Shown piece by piece: positions 26,400 to 37,370 of a stretch of DNA of 64,000 bases. The notes beneath the pieces were generated by a model. It saw only the letters and a list, made by a program, of their open reading frames with translations. It did no database searches and was not told the DNA's origin. Positions within the stretch are counted from its first letter, which is position 1. Every line of letters begins with the position of its first letter. Origin of the DNA: Annona cherimola (taxonomy: Eukaryota; Streptophyta; Magnoliopsida; Magnoliales; Annonaceae); NCBI GenBank assembly GCA_030490835.1, contig CM059975.1, positions 37,852,133 through 37,916,132 of the forward strand, written 5' to 3'. The position numbers and the translations under genes are program-made.

Positions 26400-27050
26400 G
26401 TTCAGTTTCTATGTCTATATTGAAATATCTTTGAACAATTTGTTGTATCTTGATCCTCTCTTGATGAGCTACTAGAAGAGGATGGTTCTTCATTCATATA
26501 TATTCCTCTTCTCTTTGCTTAGAGAATCTTTTTGATCTGCTTATTTCCTTTTTCTCCACCCTTGTTTTTTGGCTTGTGCTCATCCACTATGGAACATTAG
26601 GCTTGCATGTGTCTCAGTCCTCAGCACTTTGAATATTTAAGTGTTTCTTTTCTTCTCTTCTTTTTACTGTTGTCATTATAGGCTTTTGAGGAGCATACAT
26701 TCTTCCTTTTTCTTACAAATTTTTTGAACTTTCTTGTATGGAATGTGAGTTCTTTATCATCTTCTGTCGAGGTCGAAGATGACTCATCTAAGCTTTGTTG
26801 ACTTGCTTTGAGTGCGAGAGTCGTTTTCCCTTTATTGTTCTCTTCATTTTTTTTCTTTATTAGCTCTTGAAACATCAATGAGCTAATTAAATTTTTTAGC
26901 TTTAACATGTTGAGATCTTTGGCCTCCTCTATAGATGTAATATTTGGAGTCGATGATTTGGTTAGAGCTCACAAAATTTTCATCACTTACTTAGATTCAA
27001 AGACAGGTTGTCCAAAGCCCTTAATTTAGGATCTCTTCAAACATAGTTGA
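26400..27050 (-). pseudogene. Truncated, decayed gag of family A
   Basis: Minus-strand remnant matching the gag at 3698-5498: segments KLKNLISSLM, ELIKKKNEENNKGK, ELTFHTRKFKKFVRK and a broken zinc knuckle (YSKC). An uninterrupted stretch runs from 26908 to 26621, but the region before it carries stops and shifts. The part closer to the gag start is also shortened (27000-27050). Pol is absent. It is joined to its own PBS and LTR on the right. Confidence 0.8.
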
Positions 27051-27053
27051 AGT

Positions 27054-27067
27054 CTGCTCTAATACCA
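27054..27067 (-). other. Primer binding site, tRNA-iMet (one change)
   Basis: Minus strand TGGTATTAGAGCAG, one C-to-T change from the site at 5530-5544, two bases from the LTR end. Confidence 0.8.
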
Positions 27068-27069
27068 CT

Positions 27070-28615
27070 TGTGGTCCCAAACATGCGGCTTTACCTAAGA
27101 AGAGCGAGGTGAATTGGGTAATTTAAATTTTTTTTTCTATTTTAAACTTAACCCTTTTGTGATTAAGTCCCCTTGAATGAAACTTAAAGAGCCAATGCAA
27201 GAGCTCAAGAAAGTGAGAAATGGATGCACAAGAAGAAATAAGTTTTATAATGATTCAGGCAACCTCCGTACTCCACCGTTCTAAGCACACACTCTCTGTA
27301 TCTTGGATTTCACTGTCATTTAATAAATACAATTTAGAACTTTTACTTTCTTCTAGATTATAACTTTAGGGGATTTTACAGTGGCATACAAGAAGTTGGT
27401 GATACCACTTTAACCAAACACTACTTATTTCCAAATCTCGGCCTCAATTACAATAAAGAATTTGAAATAAAAGCAAATTACACTTTACTGAGTGTGTAGA
27501 TCTTTGTAGCACAACAAGCAAGCTCTGAAAATAATGAGAGAAATATTAGAAACTTGAAGTTTTTTACTTGAGAGATTAACTCAAGAACTCTTAAATGAGG
27601 CTTTAAATGCTGGAAACTTGGAAGGTGAGTGCACAATCAATGTCTTAGCTAACCTCATTGACTCTACTTGATGTGTTCGTAATAGCCTTGAAGGATTTTG
27701 AATGTTTGGTGGTAAGTGACGACACTTAATGCACCAAAATTCAAAATATTTTTTATTGTTATGACTAAAGTGCAATTAGGGTCGACTTGGCTTGCAAGTA
27801 AGGACAACTTAGCTTGTGACTTTGCCCAAGTCACAGGCGAAGTCGACTTGGATACCGACTTCAGTACTCCATTTTCTTCCAGAGAATTTTCTTCAATTCT
27901 ATCACGTCCAGGCTATGAAATTGCTTGTAGAGTCGACTTGGTCATAGAACTTCACCCAAGTCGTGAGTGAAATTGACTTCGACATCAACTTCACAGTGTT
28001 TTGAGACTTCAATTTCTTAGCCTTCATTTCACCTTTCTTTCTTTCTTCCAAGTCTCATCCTTGTGTTGACCTCAAGTTGGACTTCGCCCAAGTCGCAGTT
28101 GAAGTCGACATAGGATGTAACTTCATTCTTCATATTGAGATAGAAAATTTGTATATTTGTTTGTTCTTCCAAGTAACTGACTTGGGTCAACTTTAACATC
28201 AACTTTACCCAAGTAGCATCTGGAGTCGACTTAAAATACGACTTCAAAATGCCATTTTGGAGTCAATGAGTTTTGTATAGCCTTGAATCCTCCAAGTCAC
28301 ATGCTAAAGTCTAGTTCACTCAAGTCACACCTACAGTTGACTTGGGGTGAAACTTCAACAGTGTATCCCTCCTTTGTAATTTTTTTCCTTTGAAAAAGCA
28401 CTTAAAGTCAATTGTAGAATCAGCTTGGGTTGCGACTCCTAAGTTTCTTTTAAAGTCAACTTGAATATGCAACTTCGGTTATTTATACTTGAAATTTGAA
28501 TATTTAACTTACATGCACATACCCAAGATTGTATTAGTAGTTTTTAATATTTCAAATTGATTGTTAACTATCAAAATCAAATTTTAATTTGCAATCTGCA
28601 TTGGTTGAGTTTACA
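27070..28615 (-). repeat. 5' LTR of a truncated family A element
   Basis: About 1546 bp in minus orientation. The left end reads TGTGGTCCCA next to the PBS; the right end is decayed (near TTTACA at 28611-28615), so that edge is approximate. U3 arrays at 27780-28000, 28060-28110 and 28190-28460 are degraded like those of the old solo LTR at 21741. Confidence 0.75.
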
Positions 28616-30027
28616 ATCTCATCATTGGATTTCTTTTCTAGAAAGCCCTATTTACTAACTTAAAAGATTAAGAACCACAAGATTCAACAACAATATCATT
28701 CATATGGATTCAAGTCGTTTCTTTTTTATTTTTATTGGTGATTTAGCATAAAATATTCTAAGATGATTATCGTTTTTATTAATACAATTTTCCAACATAT
28801 TGTAATACAATTAAAGTTTTTATCAAAGAATATTCTTATTTTTACTCAATTCATCCCTCTTTAAATATTTATCTATGTAGCCATGACTACCTTAAGGACA
28901 TTCTATTTCCTCCCAAAAGCTCTCTTCCACCATTGAATCTCTCGTGCCCAGCTCATGCACGGCTAAATGAAGATTAATTTAACCAGTGTTATTAAAATTT
29001 GGTTGAACCACTTTAATAATTAGGAACCAGAAGGATGTCCAATTAAATTAGACCTGGTCTCTTCCATTTTCAAAAAAAAGCGATAAACGTTTTCACGCAA
29101 GTGAAAGGTGCTAGACTGTTGACTTTGATTCCAAAAATCTACAAAATCAAATAAAAGATAGGAAAATATCTTTAAAGTCTCTTCAGCATGTCTCCCAATA
29201 CTAAATCCCTTAAGAATCCCCATATTAGTATAAATAATTGGTTTTGAAGCTCTAACACGTCCAACGGGATCTACGGTGATCGACACTTTTTAACCCTCAT
29301 AGTTTTGTTTTCATGAATTTTATTTACATTTTTCTTGGGCTCTAGAATTATGTGTACCTTTATAAATGTATGATACCCTTATTAGAGTAATTAAATTTTG
29401 ATATATGCATAATTTTTAAATAGGGTTTTTGCACTTGTACAAGTATACTCTGGGCAATTTTACAGGCATATCACAACTTTGGATGAAATTGCAAGTATAT
29501 CTATATGATTTCACTTAAATTAGAGACTATCACTTCCGTTAGAGACATATTATTAATGGGTGTTAAAAATTATATCAAAATAATCAAAGTATCTTTATGA
29601 AAAATAAAAGAATTATTTTCAAATGTTATAAAAATTATTGCTAAAAATTATTAAATAATAAATGCACAATAAATATTTAAATAATAAAAATAATCAATTC
29701 AATATATTTTCATAAAATAAAAATTACAAGAAAATAATTTTAAAAACAATAATTATTTATTAAAAAGTCCTCATAGTAAATAGGATATTTGTGTCAATTA
29801 AATTTGAAATATTCTAAGATAAATATTAAATTTGAAATATTATAATAGAAAATACCTTTCAAATAAAAATTTTTATTCACTAGGCATTTTCATCATTTTT
29901 CAATAAAATTTCTAATGCTCATTATTGTGCCCCTAAGGAGCGGATACGCCTCCAATTTCAGCAAAATCAGAGGTATACTTGCAATTTCATCGAAATCATG
30001 TTACATCTTACAAAAACGTTCAAACAA
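28616..30027. other. Intergenic region with a MITE-like inverted repeat
   Basis: A perfect 17-bp inverted pair, GATGAAATTGCAAGTAT, lies at 29482-29498 and (reversed) 29975-29991. It encloses about 475 bp of very AT-rich DNA, a likely MITE. A minus-strand frame at 29020-29286 (88 codons, starting MSITVDPVGRVRA) resembles nothing I know and is not supported as a gene. Confidence 0.5.
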
Positions 30028-30032
30028 TGTAG

Positions 30033-31643
30033 TGTTGGAAATAGGTGGAAAACAAACTAAAACTATATTTTGATGATTAACAAATCAATTTGAGTAAGTC
30101 TTGGCTACTAACATGTTTGTGAAAATGTTTAAGGTATATACATTTGAAGAAAATAAAGCATGGAAGGCCAAGTCGATCCCCAAGTCGACTCCAGCATCGA
30201 CTTCAAAATGACGTTTCCTTCCAGAGTTGAAGTCAAGACACCGAAGTGCCGAAGTCGCACCCCAAGTCGACTCCACTTGCGACTTGAGGTGAAGTCGCAG
30301 GCCAAGTTGACTCCAGTAGCGACTTGGAGGCGTTGTTTTCCGTCCAGAGTTGAAACCAAGATCTGGGGGCACCGAAGTCGCAGACCAAGTCGACTCCAGC
30401 ATGCGACTTGGGCGAAGTCGCAGACCAAGTCGACTCCGGCATTGACTTCAATCGGACAGAGGAGAAATTTCAGAAGACAAGTTGGGATTAACTGATTTCA
30501 AGACAAACATATGAAGACTAATCCAAGTCCAAGCAAGATGCATAAACTCAACCATTCAAATCAAAGAACTTGCTCATAAATGCAAGAATCAAGACTCATG
30601 GATTCAAGGCTTGCAAAACATGGAGCCAAAAGAAACAAGCTAAAGTGAAGACAATGACTCAAAGAAGAACTCAATCAGGGAAGAACAACAAGGCATGAAG
30701 AAAACAAAAGCATCCCAAAGATTTCAAGTTCATCAAGATAATTTACGAGGTGAAGTCGCATACTGAAGTCAACTCCACCTACGACTTGCGTCAAGTCGAT
30801 ACCCAAGTCGACCCGATCTGGAACTTGAAGTCGCTACGGAAGGCGAAGTCGCACCCGAAGTCGACTCCATCTGCGACTTGGGTGAAGTCGCATCCGAAGT
30901 CGACTCCACCTGCGACTTGGGTCGCAACGGTCGGAAAATATTCGAACATTGGCGCATTAAATGCGCGCCACCTACTTTCAAACGTTCGGATTCCCTCCAC
31001 AATTATAAAAGGCATTCATTGTGGACAAGGGAAGTAGCTGAAATCATTAAGTGTGCATAACTCCTACCTTCAAGAGCATTAAAGAGATCAAGTCAATCCA
31101 AAGAAGAAGAACTTCGCTTCAAACTGCAAGAGCTTAACTTCTGAATCTTCAAAGCCTACACTACGAGTTCTTCTCTGCGCCAAACTGCTTCGACACAACT
31201 GTAACGTGTAGATTCTTTTGTTATTTCATTTTATTGTATTGAACTTGATTTAGTTTGAGGAACTAAGATCAAGTGTAAGCAAAGTAGTGTGTGATTGGAG
31301 TGGAACTCATCACCTACTTATGCCGTGATTTGTTGATGCCCCCTAGAGCTGGAATCTAGAAGAGAGCAGTGACTCTAATTGTATTTGGGAAATACAATAG
31401 TGGAACCCAAGTCACAAGGAGTGTGAGCTTGGAAGAGTGGAGTAGGGAGGTTGCCCGAACCACTATAAAAATCTTGTCTGCTTGATTTATATTTCTGCTC
31501 TCTACATTATATTGTTTTCCATTTCATTTCTTCATTAAGGGGACAAGAGTAATCCGGGTAAAGTTTCTGTTTAAATTATAAATTTTTAAATACCCAATTC
31601 ACCCCTCCCCTCTTGGGCAATCGCCATTAACTCGGGACCAACA
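30033..31643 (+). repeat. Solo LTR of family A with target duplication TGTAG
   Basis: 1611 bp from TGTTGGAAAT to GGGACCAACA, flanked on both sides by TGTAG (30028-30032 and 31644-31648). There is no internal region: LTR-LTR recombination has removed the body. U3 arrays lie at 30165-30460 and 30745-30925, the TATA box at 31004-31010, and the U5 end ACCCCTCCCCTCTTGGG near 31598-31616. Confidence 0.95.
31004..31010 (+). promoter_or_regulatory. LTR TATA box
   Basis: TATAAAA about 970 bp into the LTR, at the place occupied by TATAAATA in the LTRs at 5547 and 33536. Just upstream is a GC-rich imperfect palindrome (30947-30970) built on GGCGCAT/ATGCGCGCC. Confidence 0.6.
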
Positions 31644-31784
31644 TGTAGGTTCAATGCAAGAATCCTTTTAAAATTGTGAAATAATTCATGATATTATAAT
31701 TATATTATTTTATTAATATAGTTCAAATCAGTTTGAATCAGCAATGTAAGCGTTTAAACCGATTTACCAAACCGATCACCGATT

Positions 31785-32444
31785 AGGGGTACAACTTGGG
31801 CCGAGTTGAGCTCGAACCTGGCCCGCCAACCTGATTTTGAACGGTGTTGAACCTTGCTTTTTCGTAACCCGATTTGTAAATATGATAGAGTTAGGATTCA
31901 AGTGAACCCGAACCCAAGCCCGATTTCCCATTTTATATTTATTATAAAATATATTATATATATACTATTTAAACAATATTTCTTTATATTCTTCATATTT
32001 TATGTTATTATATTTATATTTGAATACATGTTTGGCATATTGTAATTTTATTTTAAATAAAGTATATTATTTTTATTTTTATTTATTTTTTATTTCTATC
32101 ATTTACTTTTACACTCATTAATTTTCTTCCTTTATCTTATTTTTTATGTTAAATTTTTTCTAAAAATATTCTTTATATTATTTTTTTTAAAATATATGTA
32201 GTTTGATTATATATTATTATATTTACTTACATGATTTGTTATTATTATTTATTCATATGAAATTCTAAACTTATCACTTTTAAATAAAATGTAAATTCAT
32301 TAACATAAATTCCAACCTGAAACTCAACCCAAACCCGATTTTCAAAAAAAGGGTCGGGTTAGAATTAGGGTTGATGTTTTATGAACAGAGTTAGGGTTAG
32401 GGTTGAGGTGAACCCGAGTTTCATGAGTCCGAGTTGCACCCCTA
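31785..32444. mobile_element. hAT-like non-autonomous element (MITE)
   Basis: Starts AGGGGTACAACTTGG and ends CCGAGTTGCACCCCTA, an inverted pair of the common plant hAT type. It is flanked by CACCGATT (31777-31784) and CAACGATT (32445-32452), a 7/8 match to an 8-bp target duplication. Subterminal regions are rich in AACCCGAACCC and GGGTTAGGG words; the middle is nearly pure A/T. No transposase. A related AT-rich core fragment lies near 38460-38570. Confidence 0.7.
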
Positions 32445-33510
32445 CAACGATTGTTAGATATATAAGCCTTGGGTTGAAGAAATTAAAAAAATGACTTGGA
32501 TTTTGTTGCAGACAAACAAAGGTAGCAAATCTTGGATTGCAGCCGTGAACAACGTAACTTTGGGGATGATGGAGCCCCGGTTTTGGGGCTCAGGTCATAC
32601 AACCTTGTACACTTGCAAGCTCATGATTGGAAAATATGTATAATTAAATAGTCAAGAAATCCTACCAATTATTTTTAATAGGTTAACAATTATTGCCAAG
32701 TTATGTATGCTATCCTTACTGAAGTGTTTTATTTTTTTACAGCACTATTGTTTTATTGAATTATAAATTTTTGGAAATTCACAATATATTTTGATTTTGT
32801 ATAGTTTTTATGGAGATTTTGTATAATTAAAAAGGAAACTACTGGTCGAAAATAAAAATAATTGGCATATCATTAAAAATTTTTTATCAATTTTTATAGA
32901 CTGAAAATATTATTAGTAAATTTAGATAAAGTAGTAAATTATAATTTGTGAATTTGTTTTAAATTAATTTATAAATACAATTTTAATTAAATGAATGAAT
33001 GCAATATTTTTTCGAACTTTGTGAATTTATTTTTAATTTATGGCAATTTAGGTTGAAAAGTGTGTCTATAGTGGATTGAGTTGAGTTAGGATTGAGTTGG
33101 GTTAGAGACTTTTAGAAATTGGGTTGGGCTGAGATGGAAATGGGTTGGGTTGGGTTGGAAGCAAGCCCAACCCATGTGCGCCCCTAAATTTCAAAGTGAT
33201 GAATGGATTGGATTATATATGTAAATAGCTAAGGAATTAAATCAAGGGATTCATAATCACTGTCTATTATACTTTCACCTCAAATTAAGAATTTGTTCTC
33301 TAGTATAATTGCTGATCCAAATCAATTCAGGTTGGGTCAAGTATGTTTGGACTGACCCGATACAAAGTTGCACTTCCACTTAGGAATTGTTTATGCACTA
33401 AGTAATTTTTGAAAATTTTTTGATTTTATTTGTAATAAGGTCGAAATAAGTTGAAAAGTGTGTTCATAGTATAGTTGAGTTAGTTGAGTTAGGTTAGAAT
33501 GAATTAGGTT
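32445..33510. other. Intergenic DNA with GGGTT-rich MITE segments
   Basis: 33050-33187 (TTGAAAAGTGTGTCTATAGT, then GGGTT-rich sequence, ending GCGCCCCT) parallels 33440-33535 plus 35333-35450. These are therefore two copies of one repeat, the second interrupted by the solo LTR at 33536. No coding sequence seen. Confidence 0.5.
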
Positions 33511-33535
33511 GGGTTGGGTTGGGTTGGGTTGGGTT
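33511..33535 (+). repeat. (GGGTT)5 tandem repeat, LTR target
   Basis: Five exact GGGTT copies end at the LTR boundary; one more follows the LTR at 35333-35337 and serves as the right-hand target duplication. Confidence 0.85.
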
Positions 33536-35332
33536 TGTTGGAAACAATGTTCAAAACAAAACAAAATTGACCAAAGCATGAGTTTTGATGATTAACAAAG
33601 TTAAATTTGAGTATAAAGTGAATACTAATGATTTTGTTGAATATTTTAAGGAATGAAATAGCCAAGTCGATTTTCAAGTCGACTTGGACTTCGACTTAGG
33701 GTGAAGTCGATCCCAAAGTCGACTCCATCCTCGACTCCAAAATGAACCCCACGACCAATTTTGAAAATAGAAGAAGAGCAGGTGAAGTCGCAGGCCAAGT
33801 TGACTCCACTTGCGACTTGGGAAGCCAAGTCGCAAACGAAGTCGACTCCAGCATCGACTTCAGATGGCAAAATCACTCTAGAGTTGAATCTGGGGCAGAA
33901 AAATACCGAAGTCACAGCGAAGTCGACTCCAGTTGCGACTTGGGTGAAGTCGCAGGCCAAGTTGACTCCACTTGCGACTTGGGAAGCCAAGTCGCAAACG
34001 AAGTCGACTCCAGCATCGACTTTAGATGGAAAAATCACTCTAGAGTTGAATCTGGGGCAGAAAAATACCGAAGCCACAGACGAAGTCGACTCCAGTTGCG
34101 ACTTGGGTGAAGTCGCAGACGAAGTCGACCTCTAGATCGACTTGAGGTTTTCAAAGTTCAAAGATGTAGATGCAAGCTCATTTCAAGATCAACTTAAGTT
34201 TCTCAAGTCCAAGGAAAAGCTCCAAGCATATTTCAAGATGAAGAAATTCAAGATGTAAAGACTAATATCAAAATAAAGCAAGATGGTTGAATCAAAGGCA
34301 AAAACAACCATGCAAGTTTTCAAGCTTCACAAGGTCTACAAAATATTATTAAAGGAAAGAAGCCAAGCAAGCTAAAGGAAATCAAACAAAGATCAAACTG
34401 TTTTCAGTAAAAGAACTGGTCAAGTCGCAACCCAAGTCGACTCCAAGATCGACTTGAGGTCAAGTCTGAAACCAAGTCGACCTAGACTCAGACTTGGAAA
34501 ATAGAGAAGCCAAGTCGCAGACGAAGTCGACTCCAGTTGCGACTTGGGAATCAACGTTTGAATTTTTGAACGTTGGAACATTTATTGCGCGCCAACCACT
34601 TCTATAACGTTCAAATCTTCTCCATTCTATAAATAGACACTCAAGCAAATGTTGGAAAAGACACTACATAGCCTAAAGAGAGAAAAGAAGTGCAAACAAG
34701 AGCTCCCATTTGCTTTTCTCCAAATTTGAGTGATCTATACACTTTCAAAGGAAGAACGAGCTTCAAGTTGCAAGTAGCGTCAACAATATACAACCGGTTG
34801 CTTCTACAAACTCTTCCTCAAGCTTAATCTTACCTACACAACTCAGTAAAGTGTAGATCTTCCTTATTTTCATTATTCTTTGTTATTGGTCTTGGTTTGA
34901 GTTTGTTGTAACAAACCAAGACGTTGCAAGTAGAGTTGTGATTGGAGTTGAACTCATCATCTACTTGTATCAAGTGTATAAGCCCCCTAGAGCTAGAATC
35001 TAAAAGAGAGCATAGGCTCTGATTGTGTATGCCCCCTAGAGCTAGAATCTAGAAGAGAGCAGAGACTCTAAGTGTATTCGCTGAATACATAGTGGAACCC
35101 AAGTCACAACGTTGTGTGAGCTTGGAAGAGTGGAGTAGGGAGAGGTTGCCCGAACCACTATAAACCTTGCCTACTGTTTTACTTTATTGCTTTCCTTATT
35201 TCATTGCTCTCTATTTGTTTCAATCAAGGGGATTAAGCTTTCAAGGGGTTAAGTTTTAATTTACCGAAGAATTTTATAAGAACCCAATTCACCCCTCCCC
35301 TCTTGGGTCTTGCCATTAACTCGGGACCAACA
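33536..35332 (+). repeat. Solo LTR of family A in a GGGTT repeat
   Basis: 1797 bp from TGTTGGAAAC to GGGACCAACA, flanked by GGGTT on both sides. It is close to the LTR at 5547-7243: same TATA context and the same tandem CTAGAGCTAGAATCTA segment, about 49 bp apart at 34982 and 35031. U3 contains the richest AAGTCG/CGACTT array of the window (33660-34145), which includes a 162-bp tandem duplication beginning at 33781 and 33943. A second array lies at 34420-34545. No internal region. Confidence 0.95.
34628..34635 (+). promoter_or_regulatory. LTR TATA box
   Basis: TATAAATA in CATTCTATAAATAGACAC, about 1090 bp into the LTR and downstream of both repeat arrays. It places the arrays in U3, where enhancer elements of LTRs normally sit. 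Confidence 0.7.
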
Positions 35333-35767
35333 GGGTTGGGTTAGAATGAATTGGGTTAGGGTTAGAGACTTTTAAAAATTGGATTGCGTTGGGTTGGAAT
35401 GGAAATGAGTTAGAATCGGGTTGGGTTGGGTTGACCCATGAACACCCCTAATCTATACCATGTAGTCTAACAGTACCACTCTTGCATATCCAACTAAGAC
35501 TACTAAAAATTCTTTGGTAATTAATTAATGATAAGGTCGACATCCAATTAGTTAATATAAAGTATATCATCGATCATGAATCGGCAACCTTTTTAAGTAT
35601 ATTCATGACGTGCATGGACTGGGCATCGAATTTAATCATCCATTATGCCAAAAATTACATTTTAAAATTCCACAGCGCGTCTGGCTTATTCCGTGCTTTG
35701 CAAAAAATGCAGCTAATGAATGTCCTCATATTCCTCCACCATAGGCAAGTCAATCCTTCCCGTTGAA

Positions 35768-36630
35768 GAGAACATGCAACATAATTTGGTCTACCTCACC
35801 ACATGCATGTTCGATTATGCATTCAATTTCCACTGTAATCACGGGCGTTACACTGTCTACATATTCCTAATCCTCAGACGTATGTGTCAGACATTTGCCA
35901 TAATTAATCTGGCTGCCCACAAACTTATTTAATTAAAGATGGAATTTTTATCATAACTCATCTCGGACGAGCTAGGTGCATGCATGCATGTACATATCAT
36001 TAATTCTAAAATAAGATTAGGAACGTGCTTAATTATGGTTGAAATTAATATAAGAGTAAATTGGGCTGGATTGATTCGTGAGTGTTTTCAACCCTATTTC
36101 TATCTGTAAAAGCTTAACTCAATCATAATTTTAGTCCTATTTTTATAACTCCCAACCAATATCTCTACGCAAACACTATAAAAAAATAGGTTAGTTTCAA
36201 GTTATAAATTAATTAGGTTTTATAGATCATCTGTGCAAAATATTTTTGACGTATAAGTTATCTCTAGTTTATGCATGCATAATTACTAATCAACAATGAG
36301 AAATAGCATAGAAAAAAACATGCATTTGTATGATTGCATGTAAAGATAAAGTGCGGGTACTAGAAGAAAGATAACTATAGATTAAGAAAACTAATAACTT
36401 AAACTTATACAGGAATACATATCCAAATATAAATTCATACTCAAAATACATCTAAACATAAGTTAAGTTTACCAAAGTCCCTCATTAAACGGAGCATCTT
36501 TTATTATAGAACAAGGTAAAAAATGCAAAGGATTGAATTAAATCAGGTTGATCGACCCAATAATCAGTGATGTATTTTTTTTTGATAATACTGATGGTGA
36601 AATTTGGATACACTGATCTCGAACCTGGCT
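35768..36630. repeat. Direct duplication, copy 1
   Basis: From GAGAACATGCAACATAATTT to GATCTCGAACCTGGCT. It matches 37371-38292 base for base over long stretches (for example the CATCTCGGACGAGCTAG and GTGCTTAATTATGGTTG segments), 1603 bp apart at the left edge. Non-coding. Confidence 0.85.
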
Positions 36631-36729
36631 CATCACTGCGACACGCATGGGCTTCCGCAACAAAATGGGCAACGAAGAGATAAAGGTCGTTGCCTGCGCT
36701 CTGAAAACTCTGCCATTCAGAAAATAAAA

Positions 36730-36989
36730 GGCGTGTTTGTTAATGAGTAAAAATTATCAAGTTAAAACTTTTCAATCTAAAATTTTTCACTCTCCACAAC
36801 TATCATATTTTTTAATCATTTTTTCACATTTTTTTATATAACTATCATACTTTTCAATCATTTTTACACAACTACTCATACAACTAACCTATCTATTTTA
36901 ACTTTTTCCTATCTACTCTTCATCATTTACCCTATCATATCACATCATTTGACAATATCTATTCTCTACAAAAGTTTCATCAAAAGTGT
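36730..36989 (+). repeat. MITE family 'GTGTTTG', copy C
   Basis: Starts GGCGTGTTTGTTAATG and ends AGTTTCATCAAAAGTGT, in reverse orientation relative to the copies at 15189 and 17457. It shares the ACTTTTCAATC and CTATCTATTTTAACTTT segments. Confidence 0.6.
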
Positions 36990-37133
36990 ATGACTGTGCG
37001 ACACTGAATTGGCGGGTGACAGAATGTTTGTTTGTTTGTTTTTCTTGAAGTGAAAAAAAAGCGCACTTGCAAAGGACCGTGTGACGCCCGACCAATGATT
37101 CGTGGCTCGCCCTCTCTTTCCTAGGTTCCTGGC

Positions 37134-37366
37134 GATTTAATGCACCAGGGTACACTAAGCTTAAATTATCTAAAATTTCATTGATTTTCAAAAATCAAAA
37201 ATAAATATTTAAAATATTCTAAAAATGGTAAAAATTGATACACATGTTAAATACACTAAGATTAACACTGGTATAAAAAAAAGTTTCAAAAAAATAAAAA
37301 AAGAATTAAAATGGGGTTAATGCACCCGGGTGCACTGAAACTTAGTGCACCCAGGTGCATTAAATC
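37134..37366. mobile_element. MITE family 'TGCACC', copy 1
   Basis: 233 bp with about 27-bp terminal inverted repeats: GATTTAATGCACC(A/T)GGGT(A/G)CACTAAG at the left, its reverse complement at the right. The core has AAAAATGGTAAAA and GATACACATGTTAAATAC, also found at 38700-39077 and 42615-43007. Its right end lies four bases from the start of duplication copy 2. Confidence 0.75.
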
Positions 37367-37370
37367 CTTT

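Noticed and set aside
29020..29286. 88-codon minus-strand frame (MSITVDPVGRVRA...)
   Set aside because: No known domain, no neighbouring exons, and it lies among repeats. Kept only as a note.
30085..30495. Four overlapping frames of about 72-111 codons
   Set aside because: Again products of the array in a solo LTR, open on both strands for compositional reasons.
32385..32410. Interstitial telomere repeat (TTAGGG)
   Set aside because: Only two partial units, explained as subterminal words of the hAT-like MITE.
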